Shown: one piece after another, positions 26,035 to 35,787 of the stretch
Numbering within the stretch: position 1 is the stretch's first letter
Layout of the letters: each line of letters begins with the position of its first letter
From: Natrarchaeobaculum aegyptiacum
GTDB lineage: Archaea > Halobacteriota > Halobacteria > Halobacteriales > Natrialbaceae
Assembly: GCF_002156705.1 (NCBI RefSeq)
Contig: NZ_CP019893.1
Span: 2,604,001-2,668,000, forward strand
DNA length: 64,000 bases
Direction of reading: 5' to 3'
Made by a program: the position numbers and the translations under genes
The notes under the pieces: generated by a model
Told to the model about the DNA's origin: nothing
The model's input: only the letters and a program-made list of their open reading frames with translations
The model's database searches: none

Positions 26035-28242
26035 TCACTCGGCTGATGTCTGCTCGACGGGTGTCGAGTCGCGATCGAACTCGTACCCAACCACCATGGT
26101 GGCGTAGACGAGGCCCGCGACGATGATGGCAGCACCGACGACCTGAACGCCGACATGGACGATCGAGCCGAACATAGCGACGAACGCGAGTGTACCGTAG
26201 GCCGCTCGCCACGGCACCGAGAGGGTTCTTGCACCGTCGAATCCCACGGTTGCGACGACGAGGCCTGCTGTTCCTGCAAGTACCACCGGGAACGCTATTA
26301 GTGTTTCGGGGAACGACCAGTAGATGAGGCTGTTATTCGTGACGAACGCGAACGGGATGACGAACCCCGGGGCGCCAATACGCATCGCCTGGACACAGGA
26401 CCTGGTGAAACTCGCACCGGCAATACTCGAGCCGATCGCGACGGAGACGGCGACCGGTGGTGTAATCGCCGACAGCATGGCGAAGTAGAAGACGAACATG
26501 TGGGCCGTGATGTCGGCGACTCCCATCGCCGTCACGCTCGGCACGATCAACATCGCGACGAGGACGTACGCCGCAGGGGTGGGCATCCCGAGTCCAAAGA
26601 GGATGCTCGCGAGCATCGCCATGATCAACAGGAAGATCAGTACACCACCGGCGAGCGAGACCATCTGTTGACTGATTGCGCCGGCAAGGCCGGTCCCCTC
26701 GATCAACTGGAGGACGACCCCGAGCGAAGCGAGGATCCCGACGAGCGGAGCCATCTCGACGGCACCCTGCTTGAACCCCTCGATCGTCTGTAAGACCGTC
26801 CGGAACAGACTCGAGCCGAGTCGTCGAACCGGAAACTCCGTCAGTCCGCGTGCGACCGCGGCGAGTGCCTTTGGGACTGTCGCGAGCAGTGTGACGGCGA
26901 CGGCGGATTTCGAACCGGCGTCGCTCAGGTCCTCTCTGGCTGTCTCGCCGACACCGAAGACTTCGACCAGTGGATTTCGAAGGAACATGACGACTACGAT
27001 CGTGATCGTCGTGTAGAGCCCCGCTGCAAGCGGCGTGTATCGGAGGTAAACGAGCGTGTAGAGCAACACGGCGAGCGGAATCGCGAAGTGAAGTCCGCCG
27101 AGCAACGAGGTGAAATCAAATCGCTCGATCTCGTCGGTGGTCCACCCGAACTTCAAGACGATGAGATACACCGCGAAACCGACGCTCAGGTAGAACAGCG
27201 CGGCTGGAACGATGCCTGCCTGGACGATCGACAGGTACGGCACACCTAGTAGATCGGCCATCAGAAAGGCAGCGACACCCATCACGGGGGGAAGCATCTG
27301 TCCACCGGAGGAAGCTACCGCCTCGATCGAGGCGGCGAAGTCGTCGCGGACGCCCTGTTCTTTGATCATCGGGATCGTAAAGCTTCCCGTCGTCGCCGTG
27401 TTTGCGGCCGCGCTCCCGGTGATCGACCCCATGATCATACTCGAGACGACAGCCATCTGGACGACGCCAGTTCGGAGGCTCTTGCCGACCTCTCGGCCCA
27501 CCTCGAGGACGTAGTCGAGCGCGCCGAACGCTTTGGCAATCCCGGCGAACATGATGAAGATCGCTACCCACGTCGATCCAATCTCGAGAATAAAGCCGTA
27601 GGTTCCCTGCAGGGAGATCGCGCCTTCGCGGGCGATCCGACTCGGGCTCATTCCGCTGTGGTTCAGGATGCCGGGTAACAGCGGCCCGACGTATGCATAG
27701 ACGATCGCGAAGACGACGACCGACGTGAGCAGGTTCCCGAACGCTCGTCGCGTCGCGTCGGTCACCAGGAAGACGATCAAAAGCCCCACGAGAATGTCCA
27801 TCGTCGTATAGCCGACGAGGTACGCTTCCTCGAGTCGCCCGAAGTGGACGTGGACGTATCCGGCGGCGGCGAGCGACAGCGCAGCCGACACGACCGCGAC
27901 TGTCGGGACGGCGAGCGCTGCAATTCGGCGGAGGAGGGGGCTGACGCGCTCGAGGCGGCCGCCCGCGAACGGGTTTCCGGTGAGTCCCTCACGGGCCTGC
28001 AAGATGTAGAACAGCGCGAGCCCCATCCCGAGAAATACGTTGGCGTACTGGGTAGGATCGGAGAACGGCAACGCGTAGGCGTAATAGACCGTCAGACTGG
28101 TCAGTCCGACCCCAAATAGGTATACGAGTACCGTCAGGATTCCCGCGAGGGTCACGTCCCCCGGCGATGGCAGGTCCTCTCGGGTCAGCTCGTGTAGCCC
28201 GGGCCTGTCGCCTCCATCTCGAACGGATACGTCGTCACTCAT
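26035..28242 (-). CDS. TRAP transporter fused permease (TAXI type), copy A
   Basis: 735 residues with about 16-18 hydrophobic segments: an N-terminal small-subunit-like part and a DctM-like large part in one chain. Signature regions are GSITGSAAANTATTGSFTIP and GLGMPTPAAYVLVAML. TRAP carriers import organic acids driven by an ion gradient, using a soluble or lipid-anchored binding protein. The matching TAXI binding protein (28252-29316) is immediately upstream with a 9-bp gap. A second, related system follows the same order at 29442-32541. The first 30 residues are hydrophilic and cytoplasmic. Confidence 0.92.
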   Translation of the reverse strand: MSDDVSVRDGGDRPGLHELTREDLPSPGDVTLAGILTVLVYLFGVGLTSLTVYYAYALPFSDPTQYANVFLGMGLALFYILQAREGLTGNPFAGGRLERVSPLLRRIAALAVPTVAVVSAALSLAAAGYVHVHFGRLEEAYLVGYTTMDILVGLLIVFLVTDATRRAFGNLLTSVVVFAIVYAYVGPLLPGILNHSGMSPSRIAREGAISLQGTYGFILEIGSTWVAIFIMFAGIAKAFGALDYVLEVGREVGKSLRTGVVQMAVVSSMIMGSITGSAAANTATTGSFTIPMIKEQGVRDDFAASIEAVASSGGQMLPPVMGVAAFLMADLLGVPYLSIVQAGIVPAALFYLSVGFAVYLIVLKFGWTTDEIERFDFTSLLGGLHFAIPLAVLLYTLVYLRYTPLAAGLYTTITIVVVMFLRNPLVEVFGVGETAREDLSDAGSKSAVAVTLLATVPKALAAVARGLTEFPVRRLGSSLFRTVLQTIEGFKQGAVEMAPLVGILASLGVVLQLIEGTGLAGAISQQMVSLAGGVLIFLLIMAMLASILFGLGMPTPAAYVLVAMLIVPSVTAMGVADITAHMFVFYFAMLSAITPPVAVSVAIGSSIAGASFTRSCVQAMRIGAPGFVIPFAFVTNNSLIYWSFPETLIAFPVVLAGTAGLVVATVGFDGARTLSVPWRAAYGTLAFVAMFGSIVHVGVQVVGAAIIVAGLVYATMVVGYEFDRDSTPVEQTSAE

Positions 28243-28251
28243 GGTAGCTGA

Positions 28252-29316
28252 TTACTCCCCGACGACGAAGTCGTCGTCCCAGACGCCGATCTCTTGGTAG
28301 AAGTCGGCTGCCGCGGGGTGGAAGGGGAAGTCATCGTACATACGCGACGTGAACCACTCGTCGTCCATGAAGTATCCCAGGTAGGCGTGGTCGTCTTCCA
28401 TCTCTTCGCGGTGTTCGTACAGCGTCTCGAGGAACTCGTAGACGACGTCGTACTCGAGGTCGTCGCGAACGACGAAGTTATACGGAATATTGATCGCGAC
28501 TGCCTCGTCGGGTACGTGGGCGTAGCCGTCGAGGTGGTCTCTGGTCATGTCGACCGTTTCGACTGGAACTCCGGGGTCGTTCTCGAGGTCCTCGACGACC
28601 TCCTCGGGCCACTCCAGAACGTACGTGTCGACCGTCTGTTTCATCTCCTGAATCCATGCTGCCTCGAAGTCGAAGTTCGAGATCGTCACGACGCCGACGT
28701 CCAGTTGCCCCTCTTGCATTGCACCCGCCTGTTCGCCGTAGGAGACGCTGATGGTTTCGTAATCGTCGAGGGCGTAATCGAGTGCGTCCGTCAGCGTATC
28801 TCTCGTCCCCGAGGACCCGGGCGTAGGAGAGATGGTAGCTCCGTCTTCGATCTCGTCGATCGATGTCCAGCCGTGGTTGTTCACGAGCAGCCACGGGAGG
28901 TCGTTGTAGTTGAGGATTTGCTGTGGTTCGTAGCCAAGGTCGTCGTATGGCGCTTCGCCCTCGAGAATGTCGAGCGCCGCGCGGTGTTGAATCATTCCGA
29001 TGTCTGCCTCGCCGCGTCCGAGACGACCGATGTTGTCGGAGGTTCCCTGACTCGGCTGGGCGTCGACGCTGATCATGTCACTGTTGGTGTCGACGGTCGA
29101 CGCAATCCCCTGGCTGGCGGCATAGGTCCCAGTTTCCGACTCCGAGGTGACGATCACGAGATCCGAATCGTCGCCGCTGCCACCAGTATCACCATTATCG
29201 TCTCCGAGTCCGCCATCGAGACAGCCTGCGAGTGCGAGTGTCGAACCGGCTCCTGCAGCGGCGAGGAACGTTCGTCGTGATGTACGAGGTACGCTGTTGA
29301 GTCTCCGATCTTCCAT
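28252..29316 (-). CDS. TAXI-family TRAP substrate-binding lipoprotein, copy A
   Basis: 354 residues. Tat signal RRTFLAAAGAGSTLALAGCL: twin Arg, hydrophobic stretch and lipobox Cys, so it is exported folded and lipid-anchored. A Gly/Asp linker is followed by the TAXI domain, with TGTYAASQGIASTVDTN near the start and ADIGMIQH in the ligand cleft. It delivers substrate to the permease encoded just downstream. Ligand unknown; TAXI proteins bind glutamate-like or other organic acids. Confidence 0.9.
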   Translation of the reverse strand: MEDRRLNSVPRTSRRTFLAAAGAGSTLALAGCLDGGLGDDNGDTGGSGDDSDLVIVTSESETGTYAASQGIASTVDTNSDMISVDAQPSQGTSDNIGRLGRGEADIGMIQHRAALDILEGEAPYDDLGYEPQQILNYNDLPWLLVNNHGWTSIDEIEDGATISPTPGSSGTRDTLTDALDYALDDYETISVSYGEQAGAMQEGQLDVGVVTISNFDFEAAWIQEMKQTVDTYVLEWPEEVVEDLENDPGVPVETVDMTRDHLDGYAHVPDEAVAINIPYNFVVRDDLEYDVVYEFLETLYEHREEMEDDHAYLGYFMDDEWFTSRMYDDFPFHPAAADFYQEIGVWDDDFVVGE

Positions 29317-29441
29317 ACGAACCTCTTATTAATTGACCGGATTTAACGATGTCGGTTACGCTTCGGGTAGCAGTTCCTCGTATACACTCCGGTAACTGGT
29401 CCTGCAAGAAAAGCGCGCGAGGGAATCGACGTCGTCCCGGC

Positions 29442-31499
29442 TCACTCGGGCGTCGACGAGGGTGATGCCACCCTGTTCGAGTCGTAGCCAACGACGAACT
29501 TCGCGTGTGCCAGCGTGGCGACGATGACCGTTGCGGCGACGAGCTGGACGCCGACGTGAAGGATCGACCCGTACATCGCTGCAAACGACAGGACGACGTA
29601 TGCACCGACCCATGGCAGTGAGAGGGTTCGCGCACCGTCGAACCGGACCGTTGCGACGATGATCGCGACGGTTCCTGCGAAGACGACCGGGAACGCGACG
29701 AGCGTCTCCATCGACCAGTAGATCAGACTCTCGTTCGTGATCAGGGCAAAGGGGATCAGGAAGCCCGGCGCACCGATTCGCAACGCATTGACACACGCCG
29801 TCATGAAGTCGGTGTTCGCAATCCGCGACCCCACGGCGACCGAGATTGCCACTGGAGGCGTGATCGCCGAGAGCATGGCGAAGTAGAAGACGAACATGTG
29901 TGTCGTGATCTCCGGAACGCCCATCTCCATGACTCCCGGAGCAACCAGCACGACGACGAGAACGTACGCTGCTGGCGTCGGCATCCCGAGCCCGAACAGG
30001 ATACTCGCGACCATCGCCAGAAGCAAGACGACGACCAGCAGCCCTCCGCCGAGCCCGACGATCATCGTGCTCGTCCGCTGGGCGAGCCCAGTCTGTGTCA
30101 ACATCTGGATGATGATCCCCATCGCTGCCAGCACGCCAACCAGGGGAGCCATCTCGAGGCCGCCACGGCGCAACCCGAGAACGACGGTCTCGAGTTCTTC
30201 GAGCGGTGCGCGAGGGGAAAGCTCGCTCTGATAGGCCTTTCTCGCGAGAGATACCACGATTCCGATGGCGAACATCACCGCGATCGTGTAGAGACCAGCT
30301 GTCAACGGTGTAAACTGCCGCCAGATGAGGAAATACAGCAAGACGGCTAGTGGAACGGCAAAGTGGATACCCTTGGTGAGGACTCGATAGTCGAACGACC
30401 CTGTATTCGGCGTCGTCCAGCCGAACTTGAGTACCAGGAAGTGGACCGCGATGCCGACGCTCAGGTAGAACAGCGCGGCCGGGATGATCCCTGCCTGAAT
30501 GATGGTGACGTACGGAACGTCGACGAAGTCAGCCATCAGGAACGCAGCGACGCCCATTACCGGCGGGAGCATCTGGCCGCCTGCAGACGCGACGGCTTCG
30601 ATCGAGGCTGCATACTCAGACCGGATGCCCTGATCTTTCATCATCGGGATCGTGAAGCTTCCCGTCGTCGCCGTGTTTGCGGCCGCGCTCCCGGTGATCG
30701 ACCCCATGATCATACTCGCGATGACGGCGATCTGGACGACACCTGTCCGAAGACTTTTCCCAAGCTCACGACCGACTTCGAGGACGAAATCCATCAACCC
30801 GTAGGCTTTGGCGATCCCGGCGAACATGATGAAGATCGCCACCCAGGTCGAACCGATCCCCATCAGCGTGTCGTGGTACACTCCGGTAAGTCCGACGGCA
30901 CCCTCGGTTGCGACGTCGGTCCAGTCGAGGCCAGTGTGACGGAGCAGCCCTGGTAGATTCGGGCCAATCAGGGCGTGAGCATACCCAATCGATGCTACCG
31001 TGACCATCGCAATTACCCAGCCGAACGCTCGCCGCGTCGCCTCGAGTGCCAGCCCAATCAGGATGAGTCCGACGGCGAAGTCTGCGAGTTCGAACCCGAG
31101 AAGGTGGACCTCTTCGTGGAGGCGCTGGAAGTTTATCCAGACGTAGGCGCTGGCCGCCAGCGAGAGGGCTCCGAGGACCATCGCCACGTATGGATCTACT
31201 CGCGCCCACAGCTGTTGAACCTCGTCGACGAGCCCGCTCTTTCCACCGTCCCCCATCGCCTCGACGTCCTCGGTTGGCGTGTCGTCTGACGACGGCCTGA
31301 AGTGTTTTCGCGCCTCGTCGAAGAAAAACGTCGCGAGCCCGAGTCCGAGAAAGATCACCGAGTACTCGAGTCTGATCGTCCACAGCGTGATCGCGTAGTG
31401 AAGCGTATACGCCGTGAACAGCACCGCGAGAACAGACGTCACTCCGTTCAATGCGACGTAGGACCGCGGTTGTGATTTCACCCGTGAAAGAACGTTCAT
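29442..31499 (-). CDS. TRAP transporter fused permease (TAXI type), copy B
   Basis: 685 residues, same architecture as copy A. It shares long blocks such as MGSITGSAAANTATTGSFTI and LGMPTPAAYVLVVVLVA. The N-terminus is a shorter basic lead (MNVLSRVKSQPRSYVALNG). A 64-bp stretch (30655-30718) is identical at DNA level to 27380-27443 in copy A. It lies 13 bp after its own binding-protein gene, so the four genes are two tandem two-gene units. Confidence 0.92.
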   Translation of the reverse strand: MNVLSRVKSQPRSYVALNGVTSVLAVLFTAYTLHYAITLWTIRLEYSVIFLGLGLATFFFDEARKHFRPSSDDTPTEDVEAMGDGGKSGLVDEVQQLWARVDPYVAMVLGALSLAASAYVWINFQRLHEEVHLLGFELADFAVGLILIGLALEATRRAFGWVIAMVTVASIGYAHALIGPNLPGLLRHTGLDWTDVATEGAVGLTGVYHDTLMGIGSTWVAIFIMFAGIAKAYGLMDFVLEVGRELGKSLRTGVVQIAVIASMIMGSITGSAAANTATTGSFTIPMMKDQGIRSEYAASIEAVASAGGQMLPPVMGVAAFLMADFVDVPYVTIIQAGIIPAALFYLSVGIAVHFLVLKFGWTTPNTGSFDYRVLTKGIHFAVPLAVLLYFLIWRQFTPLTAGLYTIAVMFAIGIVVSLARKAYQSELSPRAPLEELETVVLGLRRGGLEMAPLVGVLAAMGIIIQMLTQTGLAQRTSTMIVGLGGGLLVVVLLLAMVASILFGLGMPTPAAYVLVVVLVAPGVMEMGVPEITTHMFVFYFAMLSAITPPVAISVAVGSRIANTDFMTACVNALRIGAPGFLIPFALITNESLIYWSMETLVAFPVVFAGTVAIIVATVRFDGARTLSLPWVGAYVVLSFAAMYGSILHVGVQLVAATVIVATLAHAKFVVGYDSNRVASPSSTPE

Positions 31500-31512
31500 T
31501 GTCAGTGCCTGT

Positions 31513-32541
31513 CTATGGCTCGTCGGCGCGTTCGAACCCGTCAGCGAGCCCGTGCTCGTCCCAGAAGTCGTACGCTGCCGCGTGCATCGGCACGTCGTCG
31601 AACAGCAGCTCGGTCATGTTCTCTTCGGCTTCGAGCAACTCGAGGACGGCATGATAGTTCCCGAGCTCTTCGCGGTTCTCGTAGAGCACGTCGAGGAAGC
31701 CGTAGACGGTATCGTAATCGAGGTCGGTGCGACTGATGAAGTTGTACTCCATCACCGGTGTCGCGATTTCGTCCGGACCGTCCGCGATACTTTCGAGTTC
31801 GTCGGTGGGGAACGATTCAACGGCCATCCCGGGATCGGCCTCCCATTCCTCTCTGACGTCGTCCGGTACCGAGAGGATCTTGGTGTCGACCGTGCCGCCG
31901 ATCTCCTGAAGCCAGCCGGGTTCGATCGAGAAATTCAGATACGTACCGGAGCCGACGTCGAGTCGGCCCTCTTCCATCGCTGGTCCCTGCTCGCTGTATC
32001 CGTAGCTGACGCGTTCGTAGTCGTCGGCAGCGAACGATAGAGCGTGTTCCAGTGCGGGAGCGGTACCCGACCCTTCTGGTGTGGGGTTGACCTGGGTCTC
32101 TGGACCGATATCCGAGAGTGTCTCGAGTTCGTCGTCGGCGGTCAGGAAGAACCACGGCAGTGAGTAAAAGTGGAGAATCTGTGCAGGCTCGAAATTGACC
32201 TCGTGGAACGGTTCGACTCCCTCGAGGATCTGGTTCATCGTCCAGTTCTGGACGTAGACCATCTCTACGTCCTCGCGCATGAGTGCACCGATGTTTGCTT
32301 CAGAGCCCGCACTGGGCCGAGCTTCGACAAAAAGGTCGTCGGTGTGCTCGTTGACGACCGCGGCGAGTCCCCCGTTTGCCGCGTACGCGGTTGTTCCCTC
32401 CGTTGCCGTTTGCATCCGGATCGTCTGTTCATCTGTCCCCTCGGTATCGCTTCCACCGAGGCATCCTGCGACCGAGAGCGTCGTCCCTGCTGCTGCGCTC
32501 GCTAGAACCTTTCGTCGGCTCACGTACCTATCTCTGGCCAT
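31513..32541 (-). CDS. TAXI-family TRAP substrate-binding lipoprotein, copy B
   Basis: 342 residues from ATG 32541 (a GTG directly precedes it). Tat/lipobox signal: SRRKVLASAAAGTTLSVAGCL. The TAXI domain follows (TTAYAANGGLAAVVNEHTDD). It clearly parallels copy A (VNPTPEGSGTAPALEHALSF against ISPTPGSSGTRDTLTDALDY) but is diverged, which suggests different ligand preference. First gene of the four-gene transporter block. Confidence 0.9.
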   Translation of the reverse strand: MARDRYVSRRKVLASAAAGTTLSVAGCLGGSDTEGTDEQTIRMQTATEGTTAYAANGGLAAVVNEHTDDLFVEARPSAGSEANIGALMREDVEMVYVQNWTMNQILEGVEPFHEVNFEPAQILHFYSLPWFFLTADDELETLSDIGPETQVNPTPEGSGTAPALEHALSFAADDYERVSYGYSEQGPAMEEGRLDVGSGTYLNFSIEPGWLQEIGGTVDTKILSVPDDVREEWEADPGMAVESFPTDELESIADGPDEIATPVMEYNFISRTDLDYDTVYGFLDVLYENREELGNYHAVLELLEAEENMTELLFDDVPMHAAAYDFWDEHGLADGFERADEP

Positions 32542-32770
32542 CACAATGGAATCGAATTAATCGAGGTGGTTAAAGATGTCGATGCCCGCTTTCACGATCG
32601 CGTCAGACGCGGTCCCTTATGGCGATTATTACCTCGGCGCACAGTCCGTGATGACGCCGCTGAGGGCTAACTTGCCGGTCGCCTGTCACTCGAGTTTCTT
32701 ATACGCGTGTATCGCCGTCCGAAGCGATGGATTCCACAATAGCTAATGCACAGCCGGTAGAGGTACCAGT

Positions 32771-33934
32771 ATGCTCGACTACGTTCAGCTCGAGGAGGAC
32801 CTCGACCAGGAAGAGAGACTGATCCGGGACACGGCTCGAGACTTCGTCGAAGAACACATCAAGCCAGATATCGGCGAGCACTTCGAAAACGGCACGTTCC
32901 CGACCGAACTCATCTCCGAGATGGGTGAACTTGGCTTCTACGCGCCCAACCTCGAGGGCTATGGCTCCCCGAACGTCTCCGAGACTGCCTACGGCCTGCT
33001 GATGCAGGAACTCGAGGCGGGCGATTCGGGGCTGCGTTCGATGGCCTCGGTGCAGGGTGCGCTCGTGATGTACCCCATCCACGCCTACGGGAGCGAGGAG
33101 CAGAAAGAGGAGTGGCTCCCCGAACTCGGTAAAGGCGAGGCCGTCGGCTGTTTCGGCCTCACCGAACCCGAACACGGCTCGAACCCGTCGGCGATGGAGA
33201 CCTACGCCGAACGGGACGGTGATGGCTACGTCCTGAACGGCTCGAAAACCTGGATCACGAACTCGCCGATCGCCGACGTCGCCGTCGTCTGGGCGCGCGA
33301 CCGCTCGGCCGACGAGAATCCCGTTCGCGGATTCCTCGTCGAGACCGACCGCGACGGCGTCAGCACGAACAAGATCACGGAGAAGCTCTCGCTGCGCGCT
33401 TCCATCACCGGCGAGATCGGCCTCAACGACGTTTACGTGCCCGAGGAGAACGTCCTGCCGGGCGTCTCCGGGATGAAAGGTCCACTCTCGTGTCTCACGC
33501 AGGCCCGCTACGGCATCGCGTGGGGAGCCGTCGGCGCCGCACGGGACTGCTTCGAGGAGGCCCGCCAGTACGCACTCGACCGCGAGCAGTTCGGTGGCCC
33601 GATCGGGCGCTTCCAGCTCCAGCAGCAGAAACTCGCCGAGATGGCCACCCAGATTACCCTGGGTCAGCTGCTCGTCTACCGCGTCGCCGAGATCAAAGAA
33701 CGCGGCGACCTCGAGCCGGCACACATCTCGCTGGCCAAGCGAAACAACGTGCGCATGGCGCGCAACCAGGCCCGAATCGCCCGTGAGATGCTCGGGGGCA
33801 ACGGGATCACGACCGATTACTCGCCGATGCGTCACATGGCGAACCTCGAGACCGTCTACACCTACGAGGGCACCCACGATATCCACACGCTCGTCCTCGG
33901 CCAGGACCTGACTGGCATCCCCGCGTACGAGTAA
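32771..33934 (+). CDS. acyl-CoA dehydrogenase, glutaryl-CoA dehydrogenase-like
   Basis: 387 residues. Motifs: FGLTEPEHGSNPSAMETYA, KTWITNSPIADVAVVWA, and the C-terminal TYEGTHDIHTLVLGQDLTG. The EGTHDIH form (instead of EGTSEIQ) and the ending with GIPAYE are typical of the glutaryl-CoA dehydrogenase group, which both oxidises and decarboxylates glutaryl-CoA, an end product of benzoyl-CoA and lysine breakdown. It could also act on other acyl-CoAs. It is divergent from the TRAP block and followed by an IclR regulator on the same strand. Confidence 0.88.
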   Translation: MLDYVQLEEDLDQEERLIRDTARDFVEEHIKPDIGEHFENGTFPTELISEMGELGFYAPNLEGYGSPNVSETAYGLLMQELEAGDSGLRSMASVQGALVMYPIHAYGSEEQKEEWLPELGKGEAVGCFGLTEPEHGSNPSAMETYAERDGDGYVLNGSKTWITNSPIADVAVVWARDRSADENPVRGFLVETDRDGVSTNKITEKLSLRASITGEIGLNDVYVPEENVLPGVSGMKGPLSCLTQARYGIAWGAVGAARDCFEEARQYALDREQFGGPIGRFQLQQQKLAEMATQITLGQLLVYRVAEIKERGDLEPAHISLAKRNNVRMARNQARIAREMLGGNGITTDYSPMRHMANLETVYTYEGTHDIHTLVLGQDLTGIPAYE

Positions 33935-33950
33935 CTGGCACACTCCCGAA

Positions 33951-33965
33951 TTCCATTATGTGGAA
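33951..33965. promoter_or_regulatory. palindromic operator candidate 1 (IclR-type)
   Basis: ttccattatgtggaa is an inverted repeat TTCCA-N5-TGGAA, 101-115 bases before the IclR gene start at 34066. Confidence 0.45.
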
Positions 33966-34019
33966 CAGGCCGTCACCGGCGGCCCGGTCGACCCCGCCTC
34001 GTCCCGACTGACGAAGTCG

Positions 34020-34034
34020 TTCCACTATTCGGAA
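34020..34034. promoter_or_regulatory. palindromic operator candidate 2 (IclR-type)
   Basis: ttccactattcggaa is a second TTCC-N7-GGAA palindrome, 32-46 bases before the start codon at 34066. Same half-sites as candidate 1, centres 69 bp apart. Confidence 0.45.
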
Positions 34035-34065
34035 CATTGAACTGGCCGCCGACCGAGTGTCACGT

Positions 34066-34830
34066 ATGGCCAGCAAGGACGGTCAGGGGGACGCCGATGG
34101 GGTCTCGACGACCCGAAAGACCTTCGAGATCCTCGAGACCATCCGGGACGAGGAGGGGCTCTCGATCACGGAGTTGACCCGTCGGACTGGACTGCCCAAG
34201 AGTACCGTCTTCCGGCACGTCAAGACGCTCGAGGACCTCGGCTACCTCGTCGAACGCGACAGCGGTTACTACGTGGGACTGCGTTTTCTCCAGATCAGCG
34301 AGACGGCCCGGACCCGGCGCGTCGGCTACACTGCCGCCAAGCGTAAGGTGTTCGAACTCGGCCGCGAGACCGAGGAACGTGCCGTCTTCATCGTCGAAGA
34401 GGAGTACGACGCCGTCTACGTCCACCGGTACGGAAGCCTGGCGGACACGATGATCGGTGCGCGCCGGCCACTTCACACCATGGCCTCCGGGAAGGTCATC
34501 CTCGCCGAGTGGGACGACGACGACGTCCGGACGTTCCTCGAGGAGTCGGACCTCGAACCCGTTACCCGCAATACGATCACGGACCCCGACGACCTGTTCG
34601 AGGAACTCGAGTGCGTTCGCGAGCGGGGGTACGCGGTCAACGATCAGGAACACATGGATGGACTTCGCGGCGTCGCCGTCCCCGTGTACACGCCCGGAGA
34701 CGACCTTCTCGGGGCGCTCGGGGTCTTCGGGCCGACCAGCCGGCTCAAAGGAGAGTACCTCCACGACGAACTCACGACGCTCTTACAGGAGAAAGCCGGT
34801 GAGATTCGGGTGACGCTCGCCTACGGCTGA
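34066..34830 (+). CDS. IclR-family transcriptional regulator
   Basis: 254 residues from ATG 34066. N-terminal winged helix (TTRKTFEILETIRDEEGLSI, then TELTRRTGLPKSTVFRHVKT) and the C-terminal IclR effector domain (RRPLHTMASGKVILAEWDDD, ERGYAVNDQEHMDGLRGVAV). IclR regulators usually sense small carboxylic acids and control neighbouring catabolic genes. Two similar palindromes sit just upstream, so autoregulation and control of the preceding acyl-CoA dehydrogenase are plausible. Confidence 0.92.
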   Translation: MASKDGQGDADGVSTTRKTFEILETIRDEEGLSITELTRRTGLPKSTVFRHVKTLEDLGYLVERDSGYYVGLRFLQISETARTRRVGYTAAKRKVFELGRETEERAVFIVEEEYDAVYVHRYGSLADTMIGARRPLHTMASGKVILAEWDDDDVRTFLEESDLEPVTRNTITDPDDLFEELECVRERGYAVNDQEHMDGLRGVAVPVYTPGDDLLGALGVFGPTSRLKGEYLHDELTTLLQEKAGEIRVTLAYG

Positions 34831-35038
34831 CGAACTGACTCGGCCCCTCGCGTTCCGCTATGTGAAATTGGGTCTGGTGGAGCAGTTCGTCCCCCTCCTT
34901 TCGTCCCGTCGCTCGTCCGGCGGTTTCACCTCGTGAACTTGCTGCTCGTTTCCACCGATTAGTACAGGACGACTCGAGCGCTCGTAACGGGGCCGACCGA
35001 CCGAAACGGTTTTCGACCGCACGCCGTAACTGTAACCG

Positions 35039-35656
35039 ATGGCAGAGGAACGCGCCAGCCCGGGCCCCCGTCCGAAAGTCGCCCGGCTCATCGACCAGTA
35101 CGGACTCGAGGGCGTCGGCGACGAACTCGAGGCGAAGTGGACCGATCCCGGTGCGGACGAGAGCCTCCGAAGCCTCGCCGACTGGTTCAACGAACGGCTC
35201 CTCCGGACCGCGCTGTCGGAGGCCGGGGTCGACACCCTCTCGGAGGACGTCTCACGCCTCTACGCGGTCCTCGCTGGCGAAACGGGGAGTCGGGGCGAAC
35301 GAACACAACTCGAGCGCCGACTCGAGCGCGGGGGCGTCGACGTGGCGACCTTGACCGACGCGTTCGTCTCCTACGGCGCGATTCGCTCGTATCTTGTCGG
35401 TCACAGGAACGTCACGCCGCCGACGGCCTCACCCGGTCCCGATCGTGAGGATGCCGCGGACACGATCGAACGGCTCAGACAGCGGACCACGACCGTCACG
35501 ACGGATAAACTCGAGCGACTTCGAGAGACGGACGAACTGGACGTCGGGACCCACCGCGTGCTCGTCGACGTACAGGTCCTCTGTGAACGCTGTGGGAAGC
35601 AATACGAGGTGACGCGCCTGCTCGAGACGGGCGCGTGTGACTGTTTTCAGGCGTAG
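35039..35656 (+). CDS. rdfA: rod-determining factor RdfA
   Basis: 205 residues. The pattern ARLIDQYGLEGVGDELEAKW, then LADWFNERLLRTALSEAG, the central acidic helical part and a C-terminal zinc-binding CERCGKQYEV...CDC matches haloarchaeal RdfA. In Haloferax volcanii, RdfA is needed for rod-shaped cells. Here it converges on a gene for an archaeal SMC-like protein, a conserved pairing as far as I recall. Its mechanism is not known; it probably acts in a signalling or regulatory step upstream of the cytoskeleton. Confidence 0.75.
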   Translation: MAEERASPGPRPKVARLIDQYGLEGVGDELEAKWTDPGADESLRSLADWFNERLLRTALSEAGVDTLSEDVSRLYAVLAGETGSRGERTQLERRLERGGVDVATLTDAFVSYGAIRSYLVGHRNVTPPTASPGPDREDAADTIERLRQRTTTVTTDKLERLRETDELDVGTHRVLVDVQVLCERCGKQYEVTRLLETGACDCFQA

Positions 35657-35703
35657 GCCGTCTCGTAGCTCTCGGCTGACTCGAGAGCTGGTTCGACTAA
35701 CGT

Positions 35704-35725
35704 ATAACAGTGGTACTGCTGTTAT
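35704..35725. terminator. hairpin between convergent rdfA and SMC-like genes
   Basis: ataacag and ctgttat form a perfect 7-bp inverted repeat around an 8-base loop midway between two convergent genes, so it may act as a bidirectional terminator. Confidence 0.4.
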
Positions 35726-35787
35726 GGTATGGGGCCACCGTGTACCTCACCCCGCTGTCACGAAGAGAAGTCGGTGGTCCGAACCGG

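Noticed and set aside
32699-33943. 414-residue minus-strand reading frame
   Set aside because: Shadow of the glutaryl-CoA dehydrogenase-like gene.
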